From positions 868,001 to 932,000 of the forward strand of contig JAJHZJ010000754.1 in the NCBI GenBank assembly GCA_023548195.1: a stretch of DNA of 64,000 nucleotides, written 5' to 3'. Source of the DNA: Bettongia penicillata ogilbyi (taxonomy: Eukaryota > Chordata > Mammalia > Diprotodontia > Potoroidae). The notes beneath the pieces are model-generated. The model had not been told where the DNA came from. It worked only from the letters and a program-made list of their open reading frames with translations, and ran no database searches. The translations under genes were made by a program, and so were the position numbers. Shown piece after piece: positions 23,790 through 34,700 of the stretch (position 1 is its first letter; every line of letters starts with the position of its first letter).

Positions 23790-24020
23790 TCCCTCTGGAG
23801 CTAACAGAGCTCTTCCTCCTGGGCTCCACTTTCTTCTAGATTCAGCCTGAATTCCATCGTCTGCAGGAAACTTTCTCTGCCAGTGCCTCCCCCTCCAGTC
23901 CATTCACCTTGCCTATATCTTGGGTGCCCCTTAAGGGGAGAAACTGCTTTCGCCTTTCTTAGACTTAATAGTGCCTGGCACAGGCTTAATAAATGCTTGT
24001 GGACTGACTACTGACTCTGT
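23790..24020 (+). repeat. CR1/L2-type 3' end
   Basis: Ends in AGTGCCTGGCACAGGCTTAA followed by TAAATGCTTG. Confidence 0.6.
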
Positions 24021-24299
24021 GCCTCAATTTACTTCTTATGAATGGGGATAACAAGACCTAATTCTTACTTCTTCAGTTTACTTTGTATACAGTTCCCATT
24101 GACTCATCTATATTCTCTCAGTAGAATGTAAGGACAGATTCTGTCTCCTTTTTGTCTTGAAATACAGAGGAGGCAGAAAGGGAAAGAGAAATGAAAGAGA
24201 ATGCATTGTCTGATTCAAGAAAACTACATTAATCAATCAATAATAATAATAGCTATATAAAAGTTAATATACATTATCTATATTATATATAATAGAGAC

Positions 24300-24425
24300 T
24301 AGCTAACATTTATACAGCACCCACCACGTGTCAGGCACTGGGCTAAGTGCTAGGGATATAGAAAGTGTCTGCCCTCAGGGAGTGTACAGTCGATCACAGG
24401 TGACAACAGGTAAGACAATAAAGCT
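24300..24425 (-). repeat. MIR3-like fragment
   Basis: CACCACGTGTCAGGCACTGG then GTGCTAGGGATATAGAAAG and CCCTCAGGGAGTGTACAGT. Confidence 0.55.
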
Positions 24426-24544
24426 ATGTATGCACAAATTCCCTGTGCCTTGCATGCCCTCCCCTTTTTCTTCATTCTCACCAAAGACCCTTTGGTTCTT
24501 TCTAAGCCATTTACCCCCTACTACTTAAAGAAGCCTATTTATTG

Positions 24545-24795
24545 AATGAGTGTATCTCACTCAAAGTGAGAAGGTGGTAAGACCTTAGTCCAAAAGGGCA
24601 AGGGTCTCCCATTGCATCCTGGGCCATCTCCATCGTCCTGATGAATATCTGGCCACTGGACCCAGATGGCTCAGGAGAAGAAAGTGAGGCTGGTGACCTT
24701 GCACAGCCCTCCCTCACTTAAATCAAAGTCAACTGCAAGTCATGTCATCATCTTGACGGCATGGTCCTCTTTAAGAATGAAGGACAAACACAACT
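24545..24795 (+). repeat. RTE-like marsupial SINE
   Basis: Contains TGACCTTGCACAGCCCTCCC, CAACTGCAAGTCATGTCATC and the 3' end GAATGAAGGACAAACACAAC. Reverse relatives are at 26195-26390 and 61860-62060. Confidence 0.6.
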
Positions 24796-24829
24796 AAAGT
24801 CCCTATCCTAGCTATATTTTCCTTCTTCC

Positions 24830-26190
24830 CTCGTCTTGACCCCTTCAATGAACCAGTCCAGCTGGCCACTGTCTCTCCTGAGTCCCTTATTCCCTCACTG
24901 AATGGGCAATCTGGTGCTGCCAAGCATCCTCTACCTAGCATTCCCACTAGCCAATGTCTTCACTTTTATCCTGCCAAGCTTCTGCCTGGCACTCCCACTA
25001 GCCAATGTCTTCACGCCCACTCTTGTGTGCCAAAGGAAGCTGGACAAAATCCCAACGCTATGCTGATGGGGTCTACTTCAAATGCATGTTACGTAATCAC
25101 ACTTCCTTCCCTAACCAATTCATCATCCCACTCACGATGGCAGCTTTTCATCCCTCCTCCAACTTCCCATGGTTTCCCCTTCTTACTCCCTCTCCATTCA
25201 GAACCTTGCCTCTCCTGAAAAAATAGACCATCACTAAAGAGCTCCCTCTTCTCCCCTCCACCCCTAGTCATTTCATGTCCCGCAGACATCTTCCTCCACT
25301 CTTTCTTCCTCTCCTTCTCTTCTGAAATCTCTGCAGAGGCTTCCAATCTCATCACTCAGCCCAATCTCTTACTGGCCAAATAGACTGGCTTTGTCTCAGT
25401 CGTCATACTTCTCGACCTCTCTCCAGTCTTTGACATGACTGTTCCTTCTCTTCCCCTTCTCTAGGTTTTTGGAACGTCACTCTCTTCTGGTTTCCCTCCT
25501 GTCTACCTGACCCCTCCCTTCTCCTTTACTGGTTCTTCATCAAAGTCCCCTCCTAGACCATGGATGTCCTAGAAGGGTCTGTCCTAGACCCTTTTCTTTT
25601 CTCCCTCTAGATTATGTCTCTCTGTGCTCTCATCAACTCATAGATTCACTCATAATGTGTAATGCAAATTACTTTCACATATTTATTCAGTCCTAGCTTC
25701 TCTCTTAACCTCCAGATTCAATTCTCCAACTGCCCATCAGACATCTTGAACCAAATGTCCTATAGACACCTTAAACTCATTCAAAACTGAACTTATCTTC
25801 TCTCCAAAACCTTCCCCTCTTCCTGACTTCCCCGTTACTGTCAAGGGTACCATCCTCCTCCCAGTCACCCAGACTGGCAACCTAGGTGCCATCCCCAACA
25901 ACTCATTCTCCCTCACCCCACCATATCCCCCATGTTGCCAGATTCTGTTCAGTGTGACTTTTTTTTTTCTTTTAGCATCTCTGGCATACTCCTGTCTCCC
26001 CTCTGATACTGTCATTACCCTGGTACATGCCCTCATCACCTCCCACACGGACTATTGCAATGGCTATTGAGTGATTTTCCTACCTCAGGTCTCTCCCCAC
26101 TACTATCTGTTTTCCACTCTGCTGTCAAGTGTATCCGCTGTAAGTAAAGAGCTGATCACATCAGCCTTTTCTGGTGGTTCCATACTGTTA
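24830..26190 (+). repeat. CR1/L2-type LINE, longer fragment
   Basis: Degraded ORF remnants: TTGACATGACTGTTCCTTCT, CCTAGACCCTTTTCTTTTCT, ACACCTTAAACTCATTCAAA, CACACGGACTATTGCAATGG. Interrupted at about 26190 by a reverse RTE-like SINE. Confidence 0.6.
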
Positions 26191-26194
26191 TTTT

Positions 26195-26390
26195 TTTATC
26201 CTTCATTCTTGAAGAGGACCATGACATCAGGGAGGTGATGCTAAGACTTGCAAGTGAATTGGATTTAAGCGAGGAAGGGTGTGCAAAGACACCCAGCCTC
26301 ACTTTCTCCCCCAGCACCACCTAAGTCCAATGGCCAGATGTAAATCAGGACAACTGGAGATAGCCCCCAGCTTCCATTTCCTCCAGATCA
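26195..26390 (-). repeat. RTE-like marsupial SINE, reverse
   Basis: Opens with TCCTTCATTCTTGAAGAGGA, the reverse of the 3' end seen at 24795, and runs through CCAATGGCCAGATG. Confidence 0.6.
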
Positions 26391-27224
26391 AAAGAAGGAA
26401 AATCCTGTTTTGTTTTCAAAGCTCTTCATAATCTGCCTTCCAGTCTAGTTATACCTAGTGACCCCAGTATACTCTGCCATCCAATATGGTGGCTGGGTGA
26501 GTGGTGAAAAGGGGACATACACAAGAGAAAAGGACAAGCAATAGCAGGTGTCTGGATACACAAGGTGAGACTGAGCAGTCAAGGATGGCTCTGAGCCTGG
26601 GGACTGAAAGGAAGATGGTGGACTTGGTTGTATGAGCAAAATCTGGAAGAGCAATGGGATGGTGGGGAAAGACAGAGAACTGTCTGGGGCACACTGAGCT
26701 TGAGATGCCTATGAGACATCTGACTCACAAGGTAGCAATTAATAAAGGTCTGTTGATTCTGTCAAGGTTGGATCCATGATGGGTCGATTGCACTGGACTG
26801 ACTTATTTTTATACACAAAGGGTGCTCTCTCCACCTAGCCCAGCCTATGATTCCTCCCCATTTTAGTGGGGGAGAATAAAGAAAAAAGTAATCCCATTTA
26901 TTAGCCTTGTTTGACAGAAAAGGACACTGAGGCTGGGAGAGAAGTGATGTCCCTAGTGTCACACAAGGATTAATCAGCCTTTCTATATGGGGCTAGGCTG
27001 GTCCCAGGTGGCCCATACCTAGCCTTCCAAGTCAGAAGAACCCACTTAACCTTCTAAAACAGAATTACCTCTGTGACCAGATGAGACGACAGAGGAAGCC
27101 TCTGTTATCCTGGCTTCTCCTACTAGAGGGACATTTTGACAAGATACTGGTAGAACTCCTCCTGCATAAAACATGCTGCAGCCATCTGATGCTTGATAGG
27201 ACAGGAAGGCAGGAGAGCCTGAAC

Positions 27225-27680
27225 CTGGCTCTGGCACCAATTGATTGTGGAATCTCAGGCAGGTCACTTCTCTATAAGCCAGTTTTACCAGCTGTAAAAT
27301 GAGATGGTGACTCAATGGCCCCCTGAGTCCCTTCCAGTTCAGACATTCTTTGTTTATACCCTAGGCTTGGCAAGGGAGACAGCAAGAAGATATGGCAGAG
27401 TGCCTGGCCCACAGAGGCGCTTCATGTTTACTGAATAACTGATTGACTTTTTGACTGACTTTATAACTCCAGGGCCTCAGTTTTCTCAGCAGTCAAACAG
27501 GCACAATGACACAATGACAGCTTCCTCTCAGAATCACTGGGAGATCAAAGGAGATGAAAATGATGTCAAGCACTTTGCAAACACCTCAGTCAGTGCAATG
27601 TGCTGGGGATTGTTTCTGTATCCTTTGTACATGCCAGGGCACACAGTAGGCACTTAATAAGTGCTTACTCCCTTGACTTG
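27225..27680 (+). repeat. Two SINE/L2-like fragments
   Basis: TTTTACCAGCTGTAAAATGA near 27285, TCAGTTTTCTCAGCAGTCAA near 27477 and CACACAGTAGGCACTTAATA near 27640. Confidence 0.65.
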
Positions 27681-27799
27681 ATTCAGGTGCCCCCCTCCAG
27701 GCAACTGAGGTATAATAATGTTGTCCAAAGGTTGCTAGACTTGAGGATACTAAGGCTTGGAGGGATAGGGCTGGAGGCAGGACTGGAACCCAAATCCAG

Positions 27800-28015
27800 G
27801 CCAGAGGCCCTCAGACACCCTACAATCTCAGGGTCAGGGCTCTAAGACCCATCTGGTCCAACTCCCCCATTTTGCAGGTGAGGAAACTGAGGCCCAGGAA
27901 GGAGCCAGTGTTGCTCAGGATCATAGGAGGAGGAAGGAGCCGCGGTAGAATTTGAACCTAGGTCCTAAGACTCAGAAGCCAATGCTCTTTGTACTGGGCC
28001 ACCTGAAATCCTGGA
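27800..28015 (-). repeat. MIR-type SINE, reverse, at the edge of the CpG island
   Basis: CATTTTGCAGGTGAGGAAAC, GTAGAATTTGAACCTAGGTC and a TGGGCCACCTG end. Confidence 0.75.
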
Positions 28016-28285
28016 AACTGACTAGTTTAGGGACGGGAGGAACGCCCCCAGCATAAGCCACGCCCTCAGAGCTCTGGCCACGCCCCTCTCGTGTTCTAAC
28101 CCCGTCCTCTAAAGTCGGGTCCCCTAACGCTTCTAACGGCGGCCCGTTGGCGCACGCCCCACGAGCTTCCCCCTACCCACAAGCTCACAAGAGGGAGAGG
28201 GGAGGGGGGAGGAGGGGGACTGGTCAGGAGCTGGGGGGAGGGGAGAGGGAATGGAGGATAGAGCAGGGAGCGAGAGCGGGCTCAC

Positions 28286-28345
28286 CTTCTCCGAGCGTTC
28301 TGCTCACGTGACCGCCCCTCCCCTCCGCCCCAGGCCCCGCCCCGC
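28286..28345 (-). other. ACAD10: Probable noncoding exon 1 of ACAD10 (start estimated)
   Basis: On the - strand a consensus donor (AAG then GTGAGC) sits with the exon ending at 28286, inside the CpG island and pointing away from BRAP. Human ACAD10 also begins with a noncoding exon head-to-head with BRAP. The transcription start is not visible; 28345 is only a placeholder. Confidence 0.6.
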
Positions 28346-28700
28346 TCACGTCACGTGGTCCTCCTCACGCCAGTGACAAGCGGACGGCGGCCGGGAGGCG
28401 GAAGTGGCGGGCGTTCTCGGCAGCTCGCTTCCCGTCGGGCTTCGGAGGGGAAGCGAGCGCCCGAGGGAGCGCGGGGCCGGCCGTGTCAGCGGCTGCAGCT
28501 GGGGCCCCGGCAGCCCGCCAGGCAGCCCGCCCGCCCGTGCGGCGGTGGCGGCGGCGGCCTTCCCTGACCAGTCCGGCGGCGAGCGCCCCTGCCCTTCCCC
28601 AAGCGTCCGGGAAGGGGCCCGCATCGTCGCCCCCGACCCGGCCCGTCCCGTCCCCGCCTGGGCCCGCCGAGGCCCGCGCCGGGCTGCGCCTGCCCGCCCT

Positions 28701-28785
28701 ATGAGTGTGTCACTGGTTGTGATCCGACTGGAGCTCGCGGACCACTCGCCCCTGCCCGCCGGCTTCGGCTTCAGCGCGGCCGCCG
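28701..28785 (+). CDS. BRAP: BRAP coding exon 1 with start codon
   Basis: Residues 1-28 plus one base, beginning [14 protein letters not shown] as in mammalian BRAP; donor GTGAGT at 28786. The ATG is the first in at least 300 nt of GC-rich leader. Its context is weak (C at -3, A at +4), so leaky scanning to the ATG at 30676 in exon 2, which also begins a known shorter BRAP form, is plausible. Confidence 0.95.
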
Positions 28786-31700
28786 GTGAGTGCCCACCGC
28801 CCGGACTGCGAGCTGCGCCGCCGGGGCCCTGCCCCCATCCCGGGCGTCTGGGGTGGGTCTCCCTTCCCCCTCCCCCCCCCCCCCCCGCGCGTTCTCTCTA
28901 GGCTCCTCCCACAACAAGTACTGGAGGACCTTCCCCCTCCTCCTCTCCCCGAGTGCTAGACCCCCTCTCTCTTCCGAGGCGCGGCGGCCGCTGTGTGACC
29001 CCCGGAGATCTCCACAGTGGGGGACACAACACCCCAACCACCGACTGGTTCGTAGTGCTGCCAGAGGGCGAGGAGCGCCCAGTCCCCAGAGGTGGGACAT
29101 TCACGTCGGGCCAGACGTGGAGCCTGTTAGTAAACACTAAGCGCCCACTGTGTGCCAGTGTCGCACTGGGGATACGAGGACGGGCAAAGTCGCCCCTGCC
29201 TTCCAGGAGCTCTCAGGTTTAAGGGGGGACGCAGCATGCGAACAGGTGTATACAAAGCAGGCTCCAAGAGGGGCTGGGTGCTGGGCATTCTCGCGGAGAT
29301 CCGATGTAAAGTCCGGGAGAGATTTCCAAGGGGTGGGTAAGGTTGTCTGGAAACTTCTGTTGTGAATGATGTAAGTGCAGCTTGCAACAAACTCCATTAT
29401 AGAATCTCCTGAATGAGACCCGTAAGTCCAGAAGTTTGGCATAGAAAAACCGAGTGGAGAAAGGATAGCCTGACATGCCTCTAAGATGGGCACCTTCTAG
29501 TGCTTCCTTGGACATAAGTGTAGGTTGATATGAACCGGGGTTTAAGCAGGAAAAGAGCAAGATGGTTCTTCTAAATGACCCCACATTGTTCCTTGAAACA
29601 AAGGCCACATATTTTTAATACCAGTATTGTGCTGGTGTTATGGCCAAGAATTGTGAATGATAGTCTCTGAAGGATTAAAAATGAATATTACTAAGAGGGT
29701 AGGGGAGAGAGTCCGTGGGTGTTTGTGAGCAGTTTACAGCATTTGACAAAGAAGGAATTAGGAACAACTGTGGTCATTTTTTTAACAAGATTGTGAAGAT
29801 GGATAGTGTATGCTCCCCTGATATTTTTGAAATGTCAAGAGAAATCAAGAGGGGCCTCCAGTATTTTGGGAGCCCTCTTGCAGCCCCCTTAGGGAAGGAT
29901 CTGAGTAGGAGTTACACTCCTAGGCAGGAGCAGATTTTGGTCATCATCAGTTCAGTGTCTTCATTTCTGCAACAAGGTAATGTAAAATCACGGAAGGAAC
30001 TTGGGCTGGGAGTCGGGTTCAGGTTCAGAGTTCTTTCATTTCCCTGCTGAATGGCATGTGGGTAAGATGCTTAATCTCTCTGAGCCTCAGTTGTCTTCAT
30101 GAAAAATAAAGTTGTGTTACCTGATATGTAAGGTCTCTTCCAATTCTTTGATTCTGTAATTGAGAATGGTAAGACATATTTTACAGGATTATTTTGAGGA
30201 TCAAGCAAGCTAATATATATGATAGTGCTTTGAAAACTGTAACCACATTATTTTAGGGCAGAATATTTTTATGGTGCTTTACATCACAAATTCAAACCTT
30301 GGCCTTAGTAATTAAAAAAAAACAACTTTACAAATCTGTCAGTAGACATGTTAACTTGGGACTCAGTGTAACTTCCTTCAGGACTCTCTTTGTGGCCGGT
30401 TTCTTCCAGAAGTTCATGTCATTAAAACAGACCTACAGATGTTTATGGGTAATTAAATTCTCATCCCTTCCTCTTCTCCCTCTCCCGCTTTGTCCCAGGC
30501 TGGTAAAGAAAATGAAAAGGTAGTTTCCTGACTTCTCTAATAATACAGAAGCTACACAGTGACTGCACTATTACTCAGATCTGCTTGTTTTTTTATTGGT
30601 GTGAGGAGGAGTTTGTTTTGCCATCTGGACAGTCCCTGAGAGATACTAATTAGTTATGTTTACTTAGTTAGGGAAATGTCTGATGAAGAAATCAAAGAAA
30701 AGACACTAGCTTCAGCTAAGGTCCATTTAGAAGGAAAGGCACCAGTGGAGAAGGCAGCAATTATACACCAACATCTTGGCCGGCGAGAAATGACAGATAT
30801 GATCATTGAAACCATAAAATCTAACCCAAGTAAGTGTTTGAAATGTCTTGAATCACTTATTAGATTGTTTTGTGCTTGTGGATGATTATTTCATGCCTGT
30901 TCAGTAAACCTATTATTTGTCTCTTAGATCCCAATTTAATTCAAGTACTTTTTAAATGAATCCTAACAAATTAGGTTTGCCTTTATTGACAGTAGTAGAG
31001 GAACTACCTCATAACTGAATCAGAAATCAGTGGTCAGTCCAGATAAATCTGTTTTCCATTTCCATTGTTTTGCTGACGTGCTCCATTCAGAGGAATTGGA
31101 TCAATATAGAAACTCAAATGGCCAAAATTGGTAGATCTACTTTTCAAACATATTAGCTTTGAGCATATGTATAAAATAATCTGTTTACAAACGTACCCTG
31201 GTAAGTATAAAGTCCTTGGAAGTTATCAAAAGTGTTGATTTCATTTTTTGAGGGGCAAATAGAAATTACATTTTGAAGTTAGGGTTCATTTTTTGCATAC
31301 ATACATTTGATTGTTTGGGGAGTTTGTTCAAATTGTAGTATGTTAAGTTTTCTTTGCCAGATATGATCATTGAAACCACAAAATCTAACTAAGGCATGTT
31401 TTCTGAAAGGCTGAAAAATCTTTTAGGAAGGATATATGTGATATTATTAAATTCTGATTGGACCTATGTGAAATTAGAATCTTTGAGCATAATTAACCTC
31501 CTAATGCAGTTTATGACCTTATGAAGTTTATCAAAACTTTTGATTTGTGAAAGATGAGAGGAAAACTAAAATGGAAGAAAGAAAGTCTTCAGAGGCATCA
31601 TCGTCTCCTGAGAAAAGTAGACATGGAGATCACAGTAAAGAAATTTCTCCAGATTCTCCCTCTAAGCAACTTCCGGACCAGATTTCATTCTTCAGTGGAA

Positions 31701-34700
31701 ACCCATCAGTCGAAATAGTTCATGGCATAATGCACCTGTACAAAACAAAGTAAGAAAAGCCTTCTTCCTTCTGAATTGGACAAGTGTGAAAATGTGCCAG
31801 AGTCTTTTTTCTCTCTGAGGCAGTCTTGGGGACCTGGTTTCGGGCTGGTGGCCCTTGTGACCAGAGATGGAACTTCAGAGTAATAACATTTCTTTAGTGC
31901 TGCCTCTGTGATAATTCGTTTTATGGCACTAGAGTTGATTTGATGACAAGATCTGATGTTTTTCTTTGTTAATAGAGAGTGTCTAGTATTAGTATTAGTC
32001 TTCCTATAAAGTTGCTAATAGAATTCCAGAGTATCCCTAATCTCATTTTAAGCAGTTTTAGCTTCTTACCTTATCAGACTTGATGCCAAAGTTGCTGCAA
32101 CAACTTAATTAACTGATCAACATTTCGGGTCTGCTTCTCCAAGTCCCTCCTCTGGTGCAATAACTCACAAACAGTGCAGTGAAGTGACCCACAGGCAGGT
32201 TGCTTGAAAAAAAAGGGGGGAGGGGGAATAGGTAGGTAAGTTATTTAGAGCATCCACAAAGTGGATGATCAGCTCTTAATGACTGATAATTGGTTCCTGG
32301 CTTAGTAGACTATTGAATGACATCTTGATGTTCTGGTGCCTGTTAGGACTCTACTGGGAGAAGAATGAAACTGCCAATTCTTCAGTGATAACTGTTTTGG
32401 TAAATCATTTTTAGAAATTGGTTCATGGCAGCTAACGTGAATTTGTATCATTTCAAAGGTTAACTAAAATGTAGAATAGCTTGTTCTATACTGCATTTGT
32501 TGTAGTTGGGGTAATAATTTCCATAATCTTCAAAACTGCAAAGGCATTACATGCATATTCTCATGCTTTTGAATGTGTTCTTACATTCAAAGCTCTGCTT
32601 TCCTCTTCCCGCTCCTTCTCTCAGCTGGAGTTCTAGATGAATCAGTGGTAGATGATTTTTTTAAGTGATGAATATTTACCCAGTACAAATATTTGCCTTG
32701 TTTTTTAACTAAAAAGATTAAAATTTTCTAATGGGCAAAAGATATGGAAGCCTTAAAACTTGTTAAACTGTACAAATAATTTGAAGTGATCATTTGCGCC
32801 TTTGGGTGTGTATGTTCTCAATAAAGTAAGTAGTCAATTACTGAGACGTAGCCTTTTTTCTGTCTCTTAACTTTACCTTAAAATGGGAATTGTCTCATTT
32901 GTGTTGTCCATACTCACCATAGCTACTCTATTCAAGACAGTCTCCTTGTTGTCTCTTCAGTAAGATGACGTCTTTAAAGGAAGATGTCCGTCGCAGCGCT
33001 ATGCTGTGCGTCCTCACAGTCCCAGCTACTATGACCAGCCATGACCTCATGAAGTTTGTGGCTCCTTTTAACGAAGTCATTGAACACATGAAAATAATCA
33101 GAGACTCTACTCCAAACCAGTATATGGTGCTGATAAAGTTCAGCGCGCAGGTATGAGTTAAGGTGCTGAAGATCTCTTTGTTGCACAGACTGTGAAACTG
33201 TGCAACTGCGTGACTCTTAATTCTGGCAGTATGGGAGCAGAAACTTTCATATCAAATATTTAAAATACACATTTCTGGATATACCCTAGGATGTTGTTGT
33301 GAACTGAACTCCATTTACATAACCAATAATGTGGACACTATTGGAATTCCTACTTTTTTTTTTGCCATGTGGTGACTTATAGTCTAGTAGTTTTCATTTA
33401 GTAATAATTTCAGTCAAATGAGTAATCCCTATCTTTTTTAGAATTGTAGTACTCTGTTTTTCTTTCCCTACACATGCAGTTCTTTGCCTCCCCTGTAAAA
33501 ATGCTGAGGCACATCATTTTAAAGTTGGTTTTTAGATGTGAGAGACCAGGTGTTATGATACCTCTTGAGATTACTAAACTGTTGCAAAATTTAGGTTACA
33601 AATCACTGCTATAGGTAAATACTGAGAAGCTTGATAAAATGATATTTTTTTCTTCTACTTCTTAAAAGGTTGATACTATTAGGCAAAAGAAGAAGGTCCA
33701 AAAATTCAGTTAATTGCTAGGTGTAGATCATATTGTTGGTTTGAAGGAAGAACTTAGAAAAACATTTAACATTTCAGATAACTTGAAAATTATAATACCC
33801 TTTTTCATTGATGTGTTTTTCTTTTACCTGTCATTATTTGTTTAAATTGGGCCAAAGTTTAAAATTGTTACAGTGATTCTTTCACCTTGCCAGTAAAAAA
33901 TCCTCCCTAAATTTGCCCTAATTAAATGGAGTCCAGATTAGCTGGATGGCAAAAGGTGTGTCTTCAGTGCTATTAGCCTTGGTCTCTGACAGATCACAAG
34001 AATTTGTGGGTGGGAGGACATAATTGTCACCACAGGTGTACAGACTTCCCACCACCCTCCTTCTTAAAAGAATGCTAAACTGATACCAGCAGCAGCTGCA
34101 GCCACACAGTGACCGGAAGGGAGCAGACTTGGAGAGGAAGGCTATGTTTTCTACATGCTCTGCAACAGTGATGCCAAATCCTCATACGCCACACATATTG
34201 ACTTAGGAAATCATAAATTGACTTGGTTGTATTTTTATTCATTTTGATAAACATTTCCCATCATTTCCCAGTTACAGTTCAGGCCGAAATTCAAGTCTGA
34301 CACCTCTGCTCTTACAGCATCAGAAAGAGAAAATACCTTGTGAAGTCTACTTGCACAATGATGCTGAGTGTATACATCCATAGCCCCTGTCCATATGAGT
34401 CACACTTCACAAATGGAAAAAAAAAACATGGGTCTAAGCTAAGCATCTAAGAGCATTTAAATCAGTTACTTTCACTACATGTGCAAATTCCTTTAAAAAT
34501 CATTGAGAAACTTTGCAAATTGAGCAGATGGTGTCCTAAAGCTCTTTTTAGATGATGTCTTGCACTTTCTGGAAGAAGTGGGATGAAGATGTAGGGAAAG
34601 GAAGAAAGCTACTGTTTATACAAGATTTAGCTCCAGCTCTTTGTGTATCTTAATGACTTTTGCTTGAACAATCATAGTGGCCATTTAACCATCAAGTTGT

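Larger units (their letters stand above)
28030..28900. promoter_or_regulatory. CpG island, bidirectional ACAD10/BRAP promoter
   Basis: Very GC- and CpG-rich compared with its surroundings, with no TATA box seen. Visible sites: CACGCCC/KLF-type boxes near 28059-28085; E-box CACGTG at 28305-28310 in CTCACGTGAC context; GC boxes near 28330-28343; a CRE-like TCACGTCA at 28346-28353 overlapping a second CACGTG at 28352-28357; an ETS-type CGGAAGTG at 28399-28406. The two genes' ends are about 400 bp apart, so shared control is likely. The BRAP start probably lies shortly after the ETS site. Confidence 0.85.

Noticed and set aside
28346..29140. Many long open frames on both strands in the CpG island
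   Set aside because: Stop codons are rare in GC-rich DNA. Apart from BRAP exon 1 none has splice or homology support.
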